Positions 11,159 through 23,264 are shown, counted from the stretch's first letter. The stretch is 64,000 nt of DNA from Areca catechu (GCA_021397845.1 CM038050.1:7754471-7818470); one strand, 5' to 3'. The notes: generated from the letters alone by a model not told the origin. Program-made: numbers and translations.

Positions 11159-11174
11159 TAAATGCGATCACTAA
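10956..11174 (+). CDS. Overlapping ORF carrying the second motif of small gene copy 2
   Basis: A 72-aa open frame begins at ATG 10956 inside the copy-2 gene but in a different frame, and ends at 11172-11174. It contains KKKVKGNPCPRRVWIKDKKI, the counterpart of the second motif in the copy at 6729. It is probably the displaced 3' half of the same gene after a frameshift. A second translated product cannot be excluded. Downstream DNA (AAGGATGG, then GGTGATAGCAAG) aligns with DNA after the stop of copy 1, showing the homology runs beyond the ORFs. Confidence 0.35.
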   Translation: MENGGAPTMGQSNYPKKKVKGNPCPRRVWIKDKKIFQGSLRMVRSPRMDGWMVIASPARSIPILFLDNKCDH

Positions 11175-11778
11175 TAGTCTGATACCTTTTTTTGTTGTTG
11201 TTTAGAAATTTCATCTCGGTTATTGACATCTATACTAATATATTGATCTAAACCTTAAGTACTGAAAATGGAATACCTCTTGATTTGATACCTTTGTAAT
11301 CTTAGATGTAAAGGCTTGATGTAAATTATAAGATCCTGGATATTTTGTGGTTTTACACCTCTTGTACCGTATGCTGAGAAGAATTCCTTCCCTGCTTCTG
11401 TATCTTATTTGTTACATACTTCAACTAACTCAGGTCATAGGTCTTGGGTTGGGTATGGCTAGTCAAGATGAAAAATTATAGTCTGCATTACATGCACCAG
11501 CATGGCATATTTCGGCGATTTAATCACCAAAACAAGGACATGATGAATAAGACCTACAATCATGCATCTTAGTGATCGATTATACACCGGGGTCGAGTCG
11601 GGACAGCATCTGGTTTCAGCCTGGATTTCCTTGCCTTAGAGCTAGGCCGCGTTTGATTTTTATTTCAAACCTCAACGAGTCCAGTCCTGACCGTTGTGTC
11701 CTTCTAAATTACGGCCCAGTCTCCAGTCTTCACCCAAAAAACAAACAAAGAAAGAAAGAAAGACTTAGTCAGGATTTG

Positions 11779-12156
11779 TACGTCCACTTACTAACTCCAG
11801 AGTCCAGACCACGTTCTCGGTCAAATGTTCGGCCCCCTGGGCCCCCATTCACAGCCCCCGCGGAAAATCTGCTGGCACAAACTACAAGTGTGCTGTCTTA
11901 ACACTGATGGAAGAGAAATGGACAAACCAATCAACCATGGAACTTTGAAAGCTTGTACCCCTTTTCTTAGCATCCTTGTTCGGTATAAATTGATGTTTAC
12001 TGTTAAATACCTGCCAGATTAATTCATTAATGGATACCAGATTTGTCAAGAACTTTACTCATACTTATAAGATCGATTATTATGATTTTTTTTTTTTTTT
12101 ACGTACGCCATTTATTAATTTCAGAATCCAGACCACGTTGTTCTCGATCAAATGTT
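11779..12156. repeat. Diverged direct repeat, about 53 bp, spaced about 320 bp
   Basis: A segment at 11779-11830 (GTACGTCCACTTACTAACTC, then CAGAGTCCAGACCACGTTCT, then CGGTCAAATGTTC) recurs at 12101-12156 with substitutions (ACGTACGCCATTTATTAATT, then TCAGAATCCAGACCACG, TTGTTCTCGATCAAATG). The region between contains no recognisable gene. Confidence 0.6.
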
Positions 12157-12485
12157 TAAATGGTTTTGTAACAATTCAAACCCTACCCGTTTTTATCTCA
12201 CGGTTAGGCAGGTGAGTGGAATATGCGCAGGGTTTGGGTCAACCATATCCAAATGGGAAATAGGTCTGACCTGATACTGGGCAGAGATTACGGTGTACCG
12301 TGCCCGGCCATGTTATTAATCTTGTTGTAAACGGATTTGTTAGTGGAGTTGGAAATGGGCCAGGCTAATTATATAACAGAGCCCAGTATGAAAAATAAAT
12401 GGGCTCTAATTTCAACTCAATCTTGTCCAAAATTTTTCTGGCCTTGCTCTTTGTCTAGTCAGAAATTGGTTCGGCCAGTTGTGCC

Positions 12486-12747
12486 ACGGGCTGGCTGGCT
12501 GGCTGGAGCCCATTTTCAACCTTACTTGTCTGGTTCAATTAGTAGAAATGCAGAAATTCTGTAAACAACCTTCGGCAAAAATTCCCAATATTTTACATTA
12601 TTCATGTGGCATCGACACGGGCTGGCTGGCTGGCTGGAGCCCATTTTCAACCTTACTTGTCTGGTTCAATTAGTAGAAATGCAGAAATTCTGTAAACAAC
12701 CTTCGGCAAAAATTCCGAATATTTTACATTATTCATGTGGCATCGAC
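12486..12747. repeat. 131-bp tandem duplication, nearly identical copies
   Basis: Copy 1 starts at 12486 with ACGGGCTGGCTGGCTGGCTG and copy 2 at 12617 with the same text, a period of 131 bases. Copy 2 ends near 12747. The copies differ at only about one position (CCCAAT versus CCGAAT), so the duplication is recent. Each copy starts with a (GGCT)n run that could have promoted slippage or unequal exchange. No gene is evident across it. Confidence 0.88.
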
Positions 12748-12749
12748 AA

Positions 12750-15700
12750 GGTGTGGTGCGACAAAATATCTCTAACTTGAAACCGGTCCCAAATGGAGGT
12801 GTAATGTGCTCCATGATCCATATTATTAATCTTTTTTGATCCTTTAGGTTTAATCAATAGAAAATAGAGAAATGCTTGACAACTTTCTGCAAGAACTCAA
12901 TTTGACATTCATGTGGCAAGGATAAGATGTGGCGTGGAAAGTTTATTGGACCATAGCCCCTGACCATCATTCCAAAAGGATCAATCCTGTTAGAAGGCGC
13001 GGGATTAAAATCTTTCAAGGGCACGGAGCCCATCCATAAGTAGTAGGGTGGCGGGCCTGAGGGGCTTCGCATCAGAGACGGACTCGACAAGCCAGGTACC
13101 GATAGGCTGGACGGTCAGTTTCATTTAGTCTCCGAACTACGGTCGAGCCGACTCCTCCATAAGAGTCGACTCGGCGATGACCGTAGCCAGACCTCCCGTC
13201 ACCTAGCCTGCCCCACGCTGATACATGGGCACCGGCGTGACGTGGAATGTAGTCAACAAGGTTGGTCCTAAGTAAAGTAAGAAAGGACAAGCTTTTGGAG
13301 TGCAGTTTGTTTCGAGGGACAACAGAAGATCAGGCACCTGTTTCTCCTGCAACCAAATCATATGCACAGGAAGTAGCCTTGCTTGACTGCATAGAATGCA
13401 GAAGAAAATAGTGGTTGTTGTGAACATGACCTCCATGTATCCATGAACCAATTGTCTTAGTTGCATGGGTTGCACACGCTAGCATATGCCAAACATGAAA
13501 CCCATGCATGTCACTTGAATCTTATGGGTTCCAAGTACGAGTTGAAATGAGTCATTTTGTAAGTTCTTCAAAGCTAAAGATGAAGCAAATGGGCTGAGAT
13601 GGGTCCAATTCTAAACTAAATTTGGGGTTTAACCGGTCAGAATAGGCTAGACTGGACAGTCTACCGGGACTCACATGATTGCAGAAGATGCATAGCGTTC
13701 TGATTCCCGATAGACTGTCCAAAGCTTGCAGCGATCCTCGGCGAAGATTCTTTTCTGCTTTTGTTATCTTAAAATATATGTATTCATGCAAACCTCTCAA
13801 ACAAAATTGGTGGGATTATAATATAATGTAAACCTCTCATTTACATGCATCCTCGTTCCATGGTCCATCTTGCCAGACGAAATATTCTTTGGAGAGGGTG
13901 CCGTGCTACCACTATTAATTTTTTAAGGCTACCCATTCCATAAACATTAAAAAAAGGGTGGGGGTTGGGGTTTAAGATCTACGTACGTTGATCTGCTGTT
14001 GGATATGGTGGTTGCTCGACAAGCATCGTACCCAAAACCTGTCTGTAAACACCATTATTTATGGTAATAATGCAAACGTTGGGTACTTTTAACAAAATTT
14101 ATAACGAGCATCCGTCTGTTTGCCTTTTAGAACCATGAATAAGATAAAGAAAGAAAACAACGTGGAGATTGACTCCCAAGGAGAATATAAAGGAAGGAAA
14201 TGAATCCACGTAATCAAGGAAGATAATATAAGCACCATCGAGGATGCATACGTATGCAGTGACGCACTTAGTCCCAATAAAGAAAGCCAGGAAAAATCAG
14301 AGCAAGGGAACGTGCGGCTCCTCGAATGCGTGTTTTGTCGAGCTCAAGGAATCCCACCAGGTCGAGGCACCAAATTAAAAGCTATATATATTAATTCTCA
14401 AGGAATGAACCGACAAAAAATATTATATTCTTTTGGCAACCGAAGCCATGGGGTCGACTAAAACTTGATAAGCTCGAAGCTGGGAGGCACCTCTTTTCTT
14501 TGTGCATGCATGGTGGGCACTTTCCCTTGCCAAGATAGTTTTAATTTGATATGCATGCGGGATAAGGGTGACTTTTTTTAAAACGGAAGATGTTCTTAAT
14601 TTCCCGAGTTTTTTGTAGCTAGGATCGAAGTTTTCTAGGATCCGGAAAAGAAATTCGGGTCTGCCATAATATTTGATAAATATTGGAGTAGAAAAAATAA
14701 ATAAATTATATATATATTGCTGAAATGGGATTCATGGCCATATATCCAATTTTTTTGCAATAAAGAATGGTTAATTATTTGTATGGTATGGTACGGTATT
14801 CTTTTATTTTCAAGGTCATACATTTAGTGACTTGCAGAAATCGGTTAGCTCTTTTCTTGTATCTGTTCTTTGTTTCTTTTGGTTTTGTGCTATATCTTTT
14901 CTTTTTTTTTTTTTTTTTTTCTTGCTATTTGTTTATTTTATTAAAGGAGAGGATATAATTAGTGTTGTTCTTCTCTATATGCTCTCTTGTTTCTCATCTT
15001 TTTGCATAGTTTAAATAATTATCACATTCGATGAACACGCATTGCAAAGGTATAATATCTACCTTCTTCCTTTAATTTACTTGTTTCCCATTGCTGTTTA
15101 TCATACACAAGTAGGGGCAACTGACATGAGAGAAAAACAGGCGCAGGCATAGCATGCTGAAATATTCAACCAACTGTTTTGCTACAAATTGCATTTGGAC
15201 ATGACTCGTTTGACTCAAAGATACATAACTCATTGCATGCATGGACTATCTTCTTTATAATGCCCCGGTTATTTGCTTCATGTATGCAAGGTTTTGCTTA
15301 TTTTATGACAGCGACAAGTGAAAAAGTGCTACCTTAGGAAGCTCGTATGGGAGTGATCGATTATCAAGTCTGACTCGTCTTATTCTTTCAACCTCTGTTA
15401 AGGAAAAGAGGGCTCTCCTGATTGCCTTTCTTTTAAACTATGATGCTAATCTAGCCTACGATATTTGAAGGACATTGCTTAATTATGTGGATGAAGTCAC
15501 ATCTGTGACGACTTAAAAAGGGGCTTACATTAAAAAAAAAAAAGAAAAGAAAATAAAAGGGCTTACATGTGTGGTATTTGTTCTTCTTCTTCTTCTTCTT
15601 TTTTAAAGGATACATGTGTAGTATTTCTGGTACGTACTTAGACTATCTGTGATTTTTTGAGAAAACTGACCATGCTATCTTTCAAAAAAATGAACATGGG

Positions 15701-16860
15701 ATCCTGTCATCTTCTTACAAAGTCATGTCCGTCCATTCCATCCCTCTAGAAGATGGAAGTGCTGGTGCCAATAACTATGATTCTACTTTCTAAAAAGAAA
15801 GAAAAAAAAAAAACTATGATTTTACGTGGGTATACTGAGAAGCTAGCATTCATTGCACTTATAACCTTATAGTGGTTCACACCTAGAAGCCCCATCAGTG
15901 GTTCACAACCAACAGACGCCACTGACACTCTCCATGAGAGGGATGCTTTGGTGACTCATATGACTCTCGCACAATAAATCTAGAAAGAAAGCTCGTGTTT
16001 TGACAAAATTGTCCAATTTGCAGCAATCTATCGGCATTCGATTCCTTTTGTAAAGCAAGAGAAAAGTTGTCCATCACCATCAGGATGGTTATTTTTTTTA
16101 TTGTTTTTATATGTGAGCATGTGTTTGTTTATTGTTATTATTATTATCGGGCTAGTGTCACTCTCTGTGGACAGTTTGTGAGGACAACATGGGCATCTTT
16201 TGTTACGAATGTATTATGCGGCATACAGGTTTTCTTTATATAGATTGCAGAACAACCATGCATACATACATGTGGAAAGGGGTGGTAACAATCCAATGAA
16301 CACGATTGTACCAGGTTTGAATCTTGAATGCCTTATTCTGCCAAGGTAATTCTTATTCAAGCGAGATTATCCGTCGGTGAGAATTCTAGACTTTAAGTCA
16401 AATCAACCATATACTTAATTTACGGGTGGAATACCATTTTCTCGAGGAAAAACGGTGTCTTTGTTGATTGTTTGCAGGTATATATAGCCCTCCCCTAAAT
16501 ATAAGGCCACATCAAGTAGACGTCCCGCTTTGGGCGAACTCAGAAAAGGCTCTAAATTTGAAATTTACTGGGGAAGATGTCGCTCTGGCCAATGGCCGGT
16601 ACATCACATCCCAGTCTTTCGGCATGCAGTCGGTCGCTACACCTGAAACGCGAGCACGCTTTGCAAAATCATAAGGCAGTCCACCTCCCTCCCCCTCCAC
16701 GGGTTGGGGAAAAAAACAATCCTATCATGTGGAGGCAGAGTTCACTGCTAACTAATTATATAGAGATGTACGTGCTAAAAATCATGCATGTCACTTATTT
16801 TACGAATCTTGATACATAAGTGAAATTGAATGGCAACGGGGTCTTGCTGGATCTTTGTAA
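12750..16860. other. Intergenic spacer, no gene recognised
   Basis: Several short open frames exist on both strands but none shows a known domain or paired homolog in the window. The sequence is AT-rich apart from a more GC-rich patch at about 13020-13320. It contains poly-T (about 14902-14921), a short CTT run at about 15583-15600 and assorted poly-A runs. Confidence 0.55.
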
Positions 16861-16861
16861 C

Positions 16862-18065
16862 TAGAGTTATCAACGGACTGGATCTAGACCCGAAACCCAT
16901 GAATATTTATTCGATGGATCCGGATCTGGTACTAAGATAAGATCTATTTATCTGGACCGGGAAGTTAAATGGATCCGAATCTAGATATGCAATATTCAGC
17001 CTTGACAGACCCAAAACCCGATTATATAACATAATATTTATATATATATTGAAAATATTGTGAACCGTTTGTCTTTAATCTAATGGTCCAAAATCTAGGT
17101 TGAAAGAATAAAACACTAGCCAACCCTAAGTCCTACTCTCTCACAATCTCCCTCCCTGGCTCCCTATCTCAGTAGCTCCCTGCCTCTCCACCCATGAAGC
17201 ATAGGTTGAACATGACGAAAATGGCAATGACCATCTAGGTCTTGCCCTTGATAAGCCCCTGGTTCTTGCGCATGGTCTCGATGCTACAAACATCCTTGAA
17301 GATGAAGATAATGCTGGCAACATGCCAAACGACGCTGATCCAAACGAGGCCGGCAAGGTAGAAGATGAGAACATGGGCAACAGTCTCGACATCAAAGAGG
17401 ACGGCAAGGACGGTGACGAAGATAGCAATGGTGTTGTAGGCGACGAGGAGGAAGGCCGGAAGAAGGTGATCATGAGGCAACGCCAAACTTTGAAAATGAT
17501 GATGAGGGCCTTGACGAATGAGAGATCCAAATGATCCCATTAGAACCCTAGATCGTCACCGACAGATTCATCCTTGAGCCTCCAACCGCTTCATGACCTG
17601 GACTTCGAGTCGATGTCCATCTCCTTCCACCTATCCATCTCCTCTTTCGATCCCGAGAACCACCCCCAGATCTCCCTCAACTCTAATAAGCTAGCGATCC
17701 AAATCTCCCTCAACTCCAAGAAGCTGGTGACCTAGATCCCGATCTCGTCTCCTCTAGTTGAAACCTAATCCAAGTGGTAGACCAATGGGTACTGCCACCT
17801 CTGCTGCAAGGATTATTGATGAACCAGGACTTGAAAAAGGAGTTCGAGTAATCCCGGAAACATTGACCGGCTTGCAAAACTTCAGGTACATTTTTACTGT
17901 CATGTTTTGACTACATTTCAGGTCTCGAATTTAGATCCAAATACCTATAATCCAGATCTGGTACTTCAATATCAGACAGATCCGAATCCAAATTCAATTA
18001 TTAAGATCGGATCTGAATCTAAATATCAAAATTTTAATCCGAACCCGATTCATTGACAGCTTTAT
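16862..18065. mobile_element. Possible gene-capturing (Pack-type) DNA transposon
   Basis: The left edge (AGAGTTATCAACGGACTGGA, then TCTAGACCCG) and the reverse complement of the right edge (AAAGCTGTCAATGAATCGGG, then TTCGGAT) are related inverted ends. Each is followed inward by GGATCTGG/GGATCCGAATC-type subterminal motifs pointing toward the centre. Between them lies a GC-richer piece containing a fragment of a host membrane-protein gene (17141-17540). This is the architecture of a Pack-type element. I did not find a convincing target-site duplication, and the ends are diverged, so borders and class are tentative. Confidence 0.4.
17141..17540 (-). pseudogene. Fragment of a plant multi-pass membrane protein gene
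   Basis: From ATG 17540 on the minus strand one frame gives hydrophobic segments AFLLVAYNTIAIFVTVLAVL and VAHVLIFYLAGLVWISVVWH, then VASIIFIFKDVCSIETM and LIKGKT, and hits TAG at 17235-17237. Coding-like sequence continues after the stop (MVIAIFVMFNLCFMGG), so the stop looks like a nonsense change. Near the start another frame carries VKALIIIFKVWRCLMIT, so a frameshift is also likely. The pattern resembles a plant family of uncharacterised membrane proteins with a KG-T segment and repeated helices; the family recollection is uncertain. It is not functional and may have been captured by the surrounding element. Confidence 0.6.
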
Positions 18066-18724
18066 TCATAGCAACCCAACCCACCCCTCCGTTGCCGCAC
18101 CTATAACGTTGGCACGCATTACAATCATAACAGTACTCCTCCCTCTAATTCCTGTGATGTTAGAAGGCAGGCTCATAAGGCGGTTCGCCTGAAAGACTAT
18201 TCCTGGCTGTGGTCCCTGCACTTACATACGACAAGCCCCTCGAAACAGCCAGCCAGCAGCATCGGCCCTTGACCAGGTCCAGCCGACGCCCTCAATAAAT
18301 TGAGGGTACATTACCAAATGCTCGAGAAATTATTGCAGATAGTGCGCAATCGGGGATTTTAGACCTGGTCCAAGCAATGATTAGACCCGATGCGGAGATC
18401 TTAGCTATCTCAATGAGTAACCGATAGGTTAATCTCAACCAATATAATAAATAAATAAAATATAGAGAAAACTATTCCAAAATCCTGATCAATATCTTGA
18501 GCTAAACTATTAAAAGCTAAATCCGAGATCAAATTATTTTTAAATGTCAACCATAAAAAATTAATAATCAAGAAAACCGATCGATACAAAGGTACAAAGT
18601 CACGTTCCTAAGGGCAGGGGCTCTGCTGGAACCCATTGAGATAAAGAAAACTCAGAATAAGGAGTCAGGAAGGATGCTTTAAGGCCACCCAGAAGGGTAA
18701 CATCGCCGCTGCCCAGTCTCTCTT

Positions 18725-18846
18725 CTTTCAAATCTCAGTACCCTCCCAACTCCAGGAAAAGAGAAGGCTGTACAGAAAGCTAACCATGTGGCATGCAGCA
18801 ACAACAACAACAACAACTCTTTCAAATCTCAGTACCCCCCCAACTC
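18725..18846. repeat. Short direct repeat flanking a (CAA)n run, near the AP2-like 3' end
   Basis: CTTTCAAATCTCAGTACCCT at 18725 (28 bases in all) recurs at 18819-18846 with one or two changes. A CAACAACAACAACAACAACT run lies between them at about 18798-18818. It sits about 200-300 bases beyond the stop codon of the AP2-like gene, so it may lie in its 3' untranslated region. Confidence 0.65.
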
Positions 18847-19019
18847 TAAGAGAAGGATACAAAAAACAACAACAAATGAACTCCCTGTATTGAACGTTTC
18901 AAAACCAAGCACCAGCCCTGTAATTATTACCTTGCATATGGCAATCCTCAGCTGCTAGCCTGCTACCTTACAGACGTAGGTGTCTAGAGCATACATATAC
19001 TGGTCAGATAACATGGGTT

Positions 19020-22000
19020 TCAGCTCCTGAAAAGAAAATTGAACGGAGCCGGTGGGTTGAAATGGGAATGCAAGGTCGCCGATGAGGGAGGCAGCGATGA
19101 AGGATGGGCAGCTGCAACAGCAGAACTGGAGAATCCTGATGATGCTGCAGAAGAGAACAGCGGCAACAGAATAGGGCCATCCACCTGCCATGCCCAGTTG
19201 GGTAGACCTTGAGAACCAACCTCGGGCCTCTTCCCTCTTGCTCTTTCCTATGATCATTGGCAATAACCAATCAAATCCAGTGGACATCAAATTACTTGAA
19301 ATTCAATCCCAACCACCAACATGAAACAAGCAAATTAGTAGTCAACAGATAATACAGGAGAAACAGAGGATGTTGATTTCATATTATGGAAGCTCGAGAT
19401 TATATGAAACTTGCAACATATAAACATCAACAGAAAAAAGATTCTCAGTCAGATAACATCCTGGAAAGGACCGGGCATCCTCGAAAGGAGTATATGGTTG
19501 CCCCTGTAAAATTATGGATTAAATGTTAATCTTTGATTTTCTTGTACTCGGTTTGAGGTTGTTTGACATAGCCAAGAGGAAAAAACCATTACTCTAAAAC
19601 AATATATCTGGATAATGCCAAAGAAGATAATAAGTGAAATTATTTAAGTCACTTAGGATTCGATAATGGAACTTCTAATAAAAGACACTTTACTGTTTAG
19701 GCTGAAGCTGAACTGATCAATCCATCTCAAAAGACAGCTTATCTTTTATCATGAACAATTCTATCTAATCCCCATTTTTTTTTAAAAAAAAAAAAAAAAA
19801 ATTCTATCTGATCCCCATAAGGTGCCCTGCACCCCATCACTATGGAAATTGACATGGAGGGTGACATTGGACACCCTCTGAGGTTCTCATCGAGACGATA
19901 TGAAGGAGATGATATAAAGGTTAACACCCACCCTGTCCCCCTTCCTTCCAACCAACGAAACCCACACCCCTATATGAGAGGGTAGTGGCTCGCTATGATA
20001 GTTTATTTATAAAGTTTCACACTTCAAATCTCGGATGATGCATGATATTTTTGTCATAACTGATGGTGGATGGGACATGTTTTCAATATATGCTTTCATG
20101 GAGAAAAGTTTGCCAGAATACTGTAAGTCTTGTGTGATCGATGTCATGCATCAGATATTCTTTGAAGATCTTAATACTGGAATTGCTTTGCCCAGTAAGG
20201 ATGCCACACGCAAGCGGGTTATCTCCATCTTGACAAGTTATCCCATGACAAGTTATCCCATCCCGTAGTCAGGCGTCATCCATCATAAGACTGACTATAT
20301 ATTAGAAAACAAATAATGCTAATACTACTTGTCGGGCTAAATATGCCCCGCAAAGGAGAAAAGATTGTTGAACCAATAAAAAACTAACACTCTACAAGTC
20401 GTTGAGTGGCTGATAATGTTAACTACTAGATGTTGCTTTCAGGGCAAATGCTTTAGCACGCAAGTGCCACTAGTTTTACTAAATTTAGAAAGCCCAACCA
20501 CATACGTTGCGGTGGCAGAAGGCCAAGAAAAATAACTAGCAACACTTGTGATATTCAAAATCATATGTCAACTTTTGTTTTATAATTAACCAGATGCTGC
20601 AAATAAATGGTTAAACTCAAGAAAAATCTAAATTGACAGTTTTTGTTGGACTTGACAATGCAAATATCGAGCTAATTTCCATAATTTAAAGGAAAAAATC
20701 TTGCTAATCTTGCTGAAATTTACATACAGAGAAATCGCAATAAGACAATAACAAATTGTAAAACATTACCTCAATGGTGGGAAAGATAGTTGAATACTGA
20801 GCAGTCTGTAAATGATGCGGCTGACCAGCCAATTGGTAAGAAGGGATATCAATCTATAGCAGAAAATAAAGATGACAAGAAATCAGTATCAATACTTATC
20901 AAACAGTATTCCGGCATCAAATAGTTCTGTTAGCTATTAGAAATCAAAGGCAAAGCATTTGGAGGTATCCAACAAATAATGCTAGGTGGGGCACAAAAAC
21001 CTAATTGGACATGGGTTGCAAATTGCAGGGTCTCCTAATCTTCTGGAGATCAAAAAAAAAAAATATCATAGCAAGATGACTGGGTCAATGGATAAAACCT
21101 GAATGCAGAAATTGATGCAAGAGCACCTCAATCAACAATATTGTAAATAAGGTATGTATGTTTTATGGAAGAAAGCAAAGAGATCCAGATTCTCCAAGTG
21201 TGAGAAGAAATAGCTAAATAATAAGGAAAATTTGATTGTAGGAAATCCACCAAATAGCTAAATAATCAGGAAAATTTGATTGTAGGAAGTCAACTACCAT
21301 TGTTTTCTTGGCATCAGAACAAGAGCCAAAGTGGAATTGGATGCCCGTTGGACTACCAGCAAAAGGTTGAGAAATCCTCAAGTCCAGATCAACATCATGG
21401 CCAGCGGCTAGTTAAAAATATTCATCATCAACAAATCAATTCATCATGACTGACTAATTAAACTTCACAAAGAGACCGCAATTTGCAGATGATACCTTCA
21501 CTATCAGCAGCCTCGCTAAGAAATTCTCCTTCATAAGTACTTGGCTCAAAATTGGTAACAGCATCCCTTCCATTACATTTTATAGCTGCCTTGTCATAAG
21601 CCCTGATATTGAAAAGCAAAAAAAAAAAAAAAAAAAAAAAGGGAAAAGGGAGATTCATGTTGGAATGGAACGCTGCTGAAGTTAATAGTAAGACAGAGAT
21701 TCATTGTCGGCAATGAGAAAATCCATGTTCAATAGGACCTTGCAGCTTCTATTTCGCTGTCGAATAGCCCAAGATATATGTACCTGCACCCAAGCATTGC
21801 ATTCTCAATAGGTAAAGGTAGTGTTTCCACGATGATCTTTATTATTTGTCGAAAACCGGGATGGTTTTACATATCTAGTCATGCAGCTTAAGGTGCTTAC
21901 ACCAAACAGATAAAACTATGGATCTCAAACCTTCAAAACCCAGATAGATTACAAACTAGGAATCACATGCAAGAGCAAAACCTCACTCTGATTTCAAGTA

Positions 22001-23264
22001 GGAATCAAAACGAACTACAAGACAAAGAATAGAGAAAGAATTACTCACTTCTTTCCAAGGAATTGTCCCATGCGAGCCTCCCAGCGGCCACACTTGTGAA
22101 GGGTCACCCCTCTATATTTTGAGCTTCCCCTTGAGAACCCAGTGCTGTGGCGACGTAGTATGTGCACAAATTCTTCTTTCGTCAGATTCTTCATCTGATC
22201 AGCAAGAAGAATACACAGTAGATAAGCACAGTCCTTCACTTAAACCAACTGAATAAACCATCACAACAAATTTATAGTGCGTGGCTACCTGTTTCAGATC
22301 TTCCTCATAGTCGCTGAGATTGAAATTGATGTCAGCGGCAACTCCTCGAAACTTAATCGCAGCTCGATCATATGCCCTGCAATAGAATATCAAACCAAAC
22401 TTAATTTGAACTATACAGGAAAAGGCTAATAGCAACTGGGTTCGACATAAACGGCACTTGGTTTTAACCTGGCTGCGGCATGAGCAGTATCGAAACCTCC
22501 TATAAAATTCATTCCAATGAAAAACATACAAAATCAGAGGATATCAGATCAATAAGAAACAAATATCGGATCATCAAATAGAATTTTTCGAAGCTTCTTA
22601 CCCAAATAAATCTGTTTCCCGCAATCCCTGCACAAGTTTTATGCAACAGATTCTCGATCAATCACAAGACTGGATTTTTTTAAAATAAAAAATAAAAAAT
22701 TAACGAAAAATAGGAAACTAACCAGATGTGAGATTCCCATCTCCCGGTCCTCCGGTAGAAAGTGACTCCCCGGTACCGAGAGCTCCGAGAGCGAGGCCCC
22801 CTTCTGCTCTTCTTGACTTGCTGCTGTTGCTGTTGTTGGAAAACCCTGACGTCCGCCGGAATGTCGGACTGGCGGAAGTTGAGATCCGCCGAGTGCTGTC
22901 TGGATGATGAGGAGGATGTTGCCGCCACTAGTGGCAGCTGGGGCCGCTCTGGAAGCGCCGGTGAAGCCGGAGGAAAGAGCTGCCTGGTGATGAAGCTGGA
23001 CTCCGGCGAGGCATCATTTCCATCCTCCTCGAACTCCTCTTCCACCTCGTTCTCTCCTTCAGCAGATGCAGAGCTCTTGAGAATGCCGAACTGGAAGCCA
23101 GCGGCTAGCCTCGTAGAGCAGGAGTCCTCGTCGGGAGTGTTGCTGGAGGCCTCAGCATTGAGAATGGAGGACTTGGAGGTCCCGGAGTCCTCGTCGGGGA
23201 GCGGCTTCTCCTGGAAAGCCGAGGACTCGCCGGAGGACGCAAGATTAAGATCCAACATCATCAT
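19020..23264 (-). CDS. AP2-like: APETALA2-like transcription factor with two AP2 domains, miR172 target
   Basis: Ten coding exons on the minus strand: 23264-22723, 22627-22602, 22499-22469, 22376-22289, 22194-22049, 21783-21739, 21602-21496, 21407-21298, 20853-20770 and 19247-19020 (TGA at 19022-19020). All junctions are GT-AG and the sum is 1407 nt (468 aa). The start is the first ATG of MMMLDLNLAS; an upstream open stretch has no ATG. The N-terminus has an EAR-like LDLNL repressor motif. A Q7 run (about 143-149) precedes a basic KKSRR stretch (151-155). AP2-R1 starts at YRGVTFYRRTGRWESHIW (164) and R2 at YRGVTLHKCGRWEARMGQFL (256). A second LDL motif follows R2, then a conserved GKRPEVGSQGLPNWAWQ block. 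Residues 427-432 (AASSGF) are encoded by a miR172 site. It is a nuclear DNA-binding regulator; family members control flowering time and floral identity. AP2 and TOE/RAP2-7 subtypes cannot be told apart by eye. Confidence 0.95.
19130..19150 (-). promoter_or_regulatory. miR172 target site in the last AP2-like exon
   Basis: The mRNA-sense (minus) strand reads CTGCAGCATCATCAGGATTC followed by T, the canonical miR172-binding sequence of AP2/TOE genes. It lies in frame and encodes AASSGF. Relative to miR172 (recalled), it has one terminal mismatch and one G:U pair. Post-transcriptional repression by miR172 is established for this gene family; here it is inferred from the site. Confidence 0.93.
19248..20769. 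other. Largest intron (intron 9) of the AP2-like gene
   Basis: The intron runs between the exon ending PTIE and the exon starting ERARGKRPE, with GT donor and AG acceptor on the minus strand. It holds a poly-T/poly-A junction at about 19771-19800 flanked by near-duplicate ATTCTATCTAATCCCCAT / ATTCTATCTGATCCCCAT text, suggesting a small retroposed or duplicated piece. No coding exon is supported, including the 77-codon plus-strand frame at 20035-20268. Confidence 0.7.

Noticed and set aside
20035..20268. A 77-codon plus-strand open frame within AP2-like intron 9
   Set aside because: It is antisense within an intron and has no recognisable family; probably chance.
22680..22722. Extension of AP2-like exon 1 into intron 1 as a single-exon protein ending in LVSYFSLIFYFLF
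   Set aside because: The GT donor after ATCTG and the downstream microexons restore the AP2 domain exactly, so this is intron read-through.
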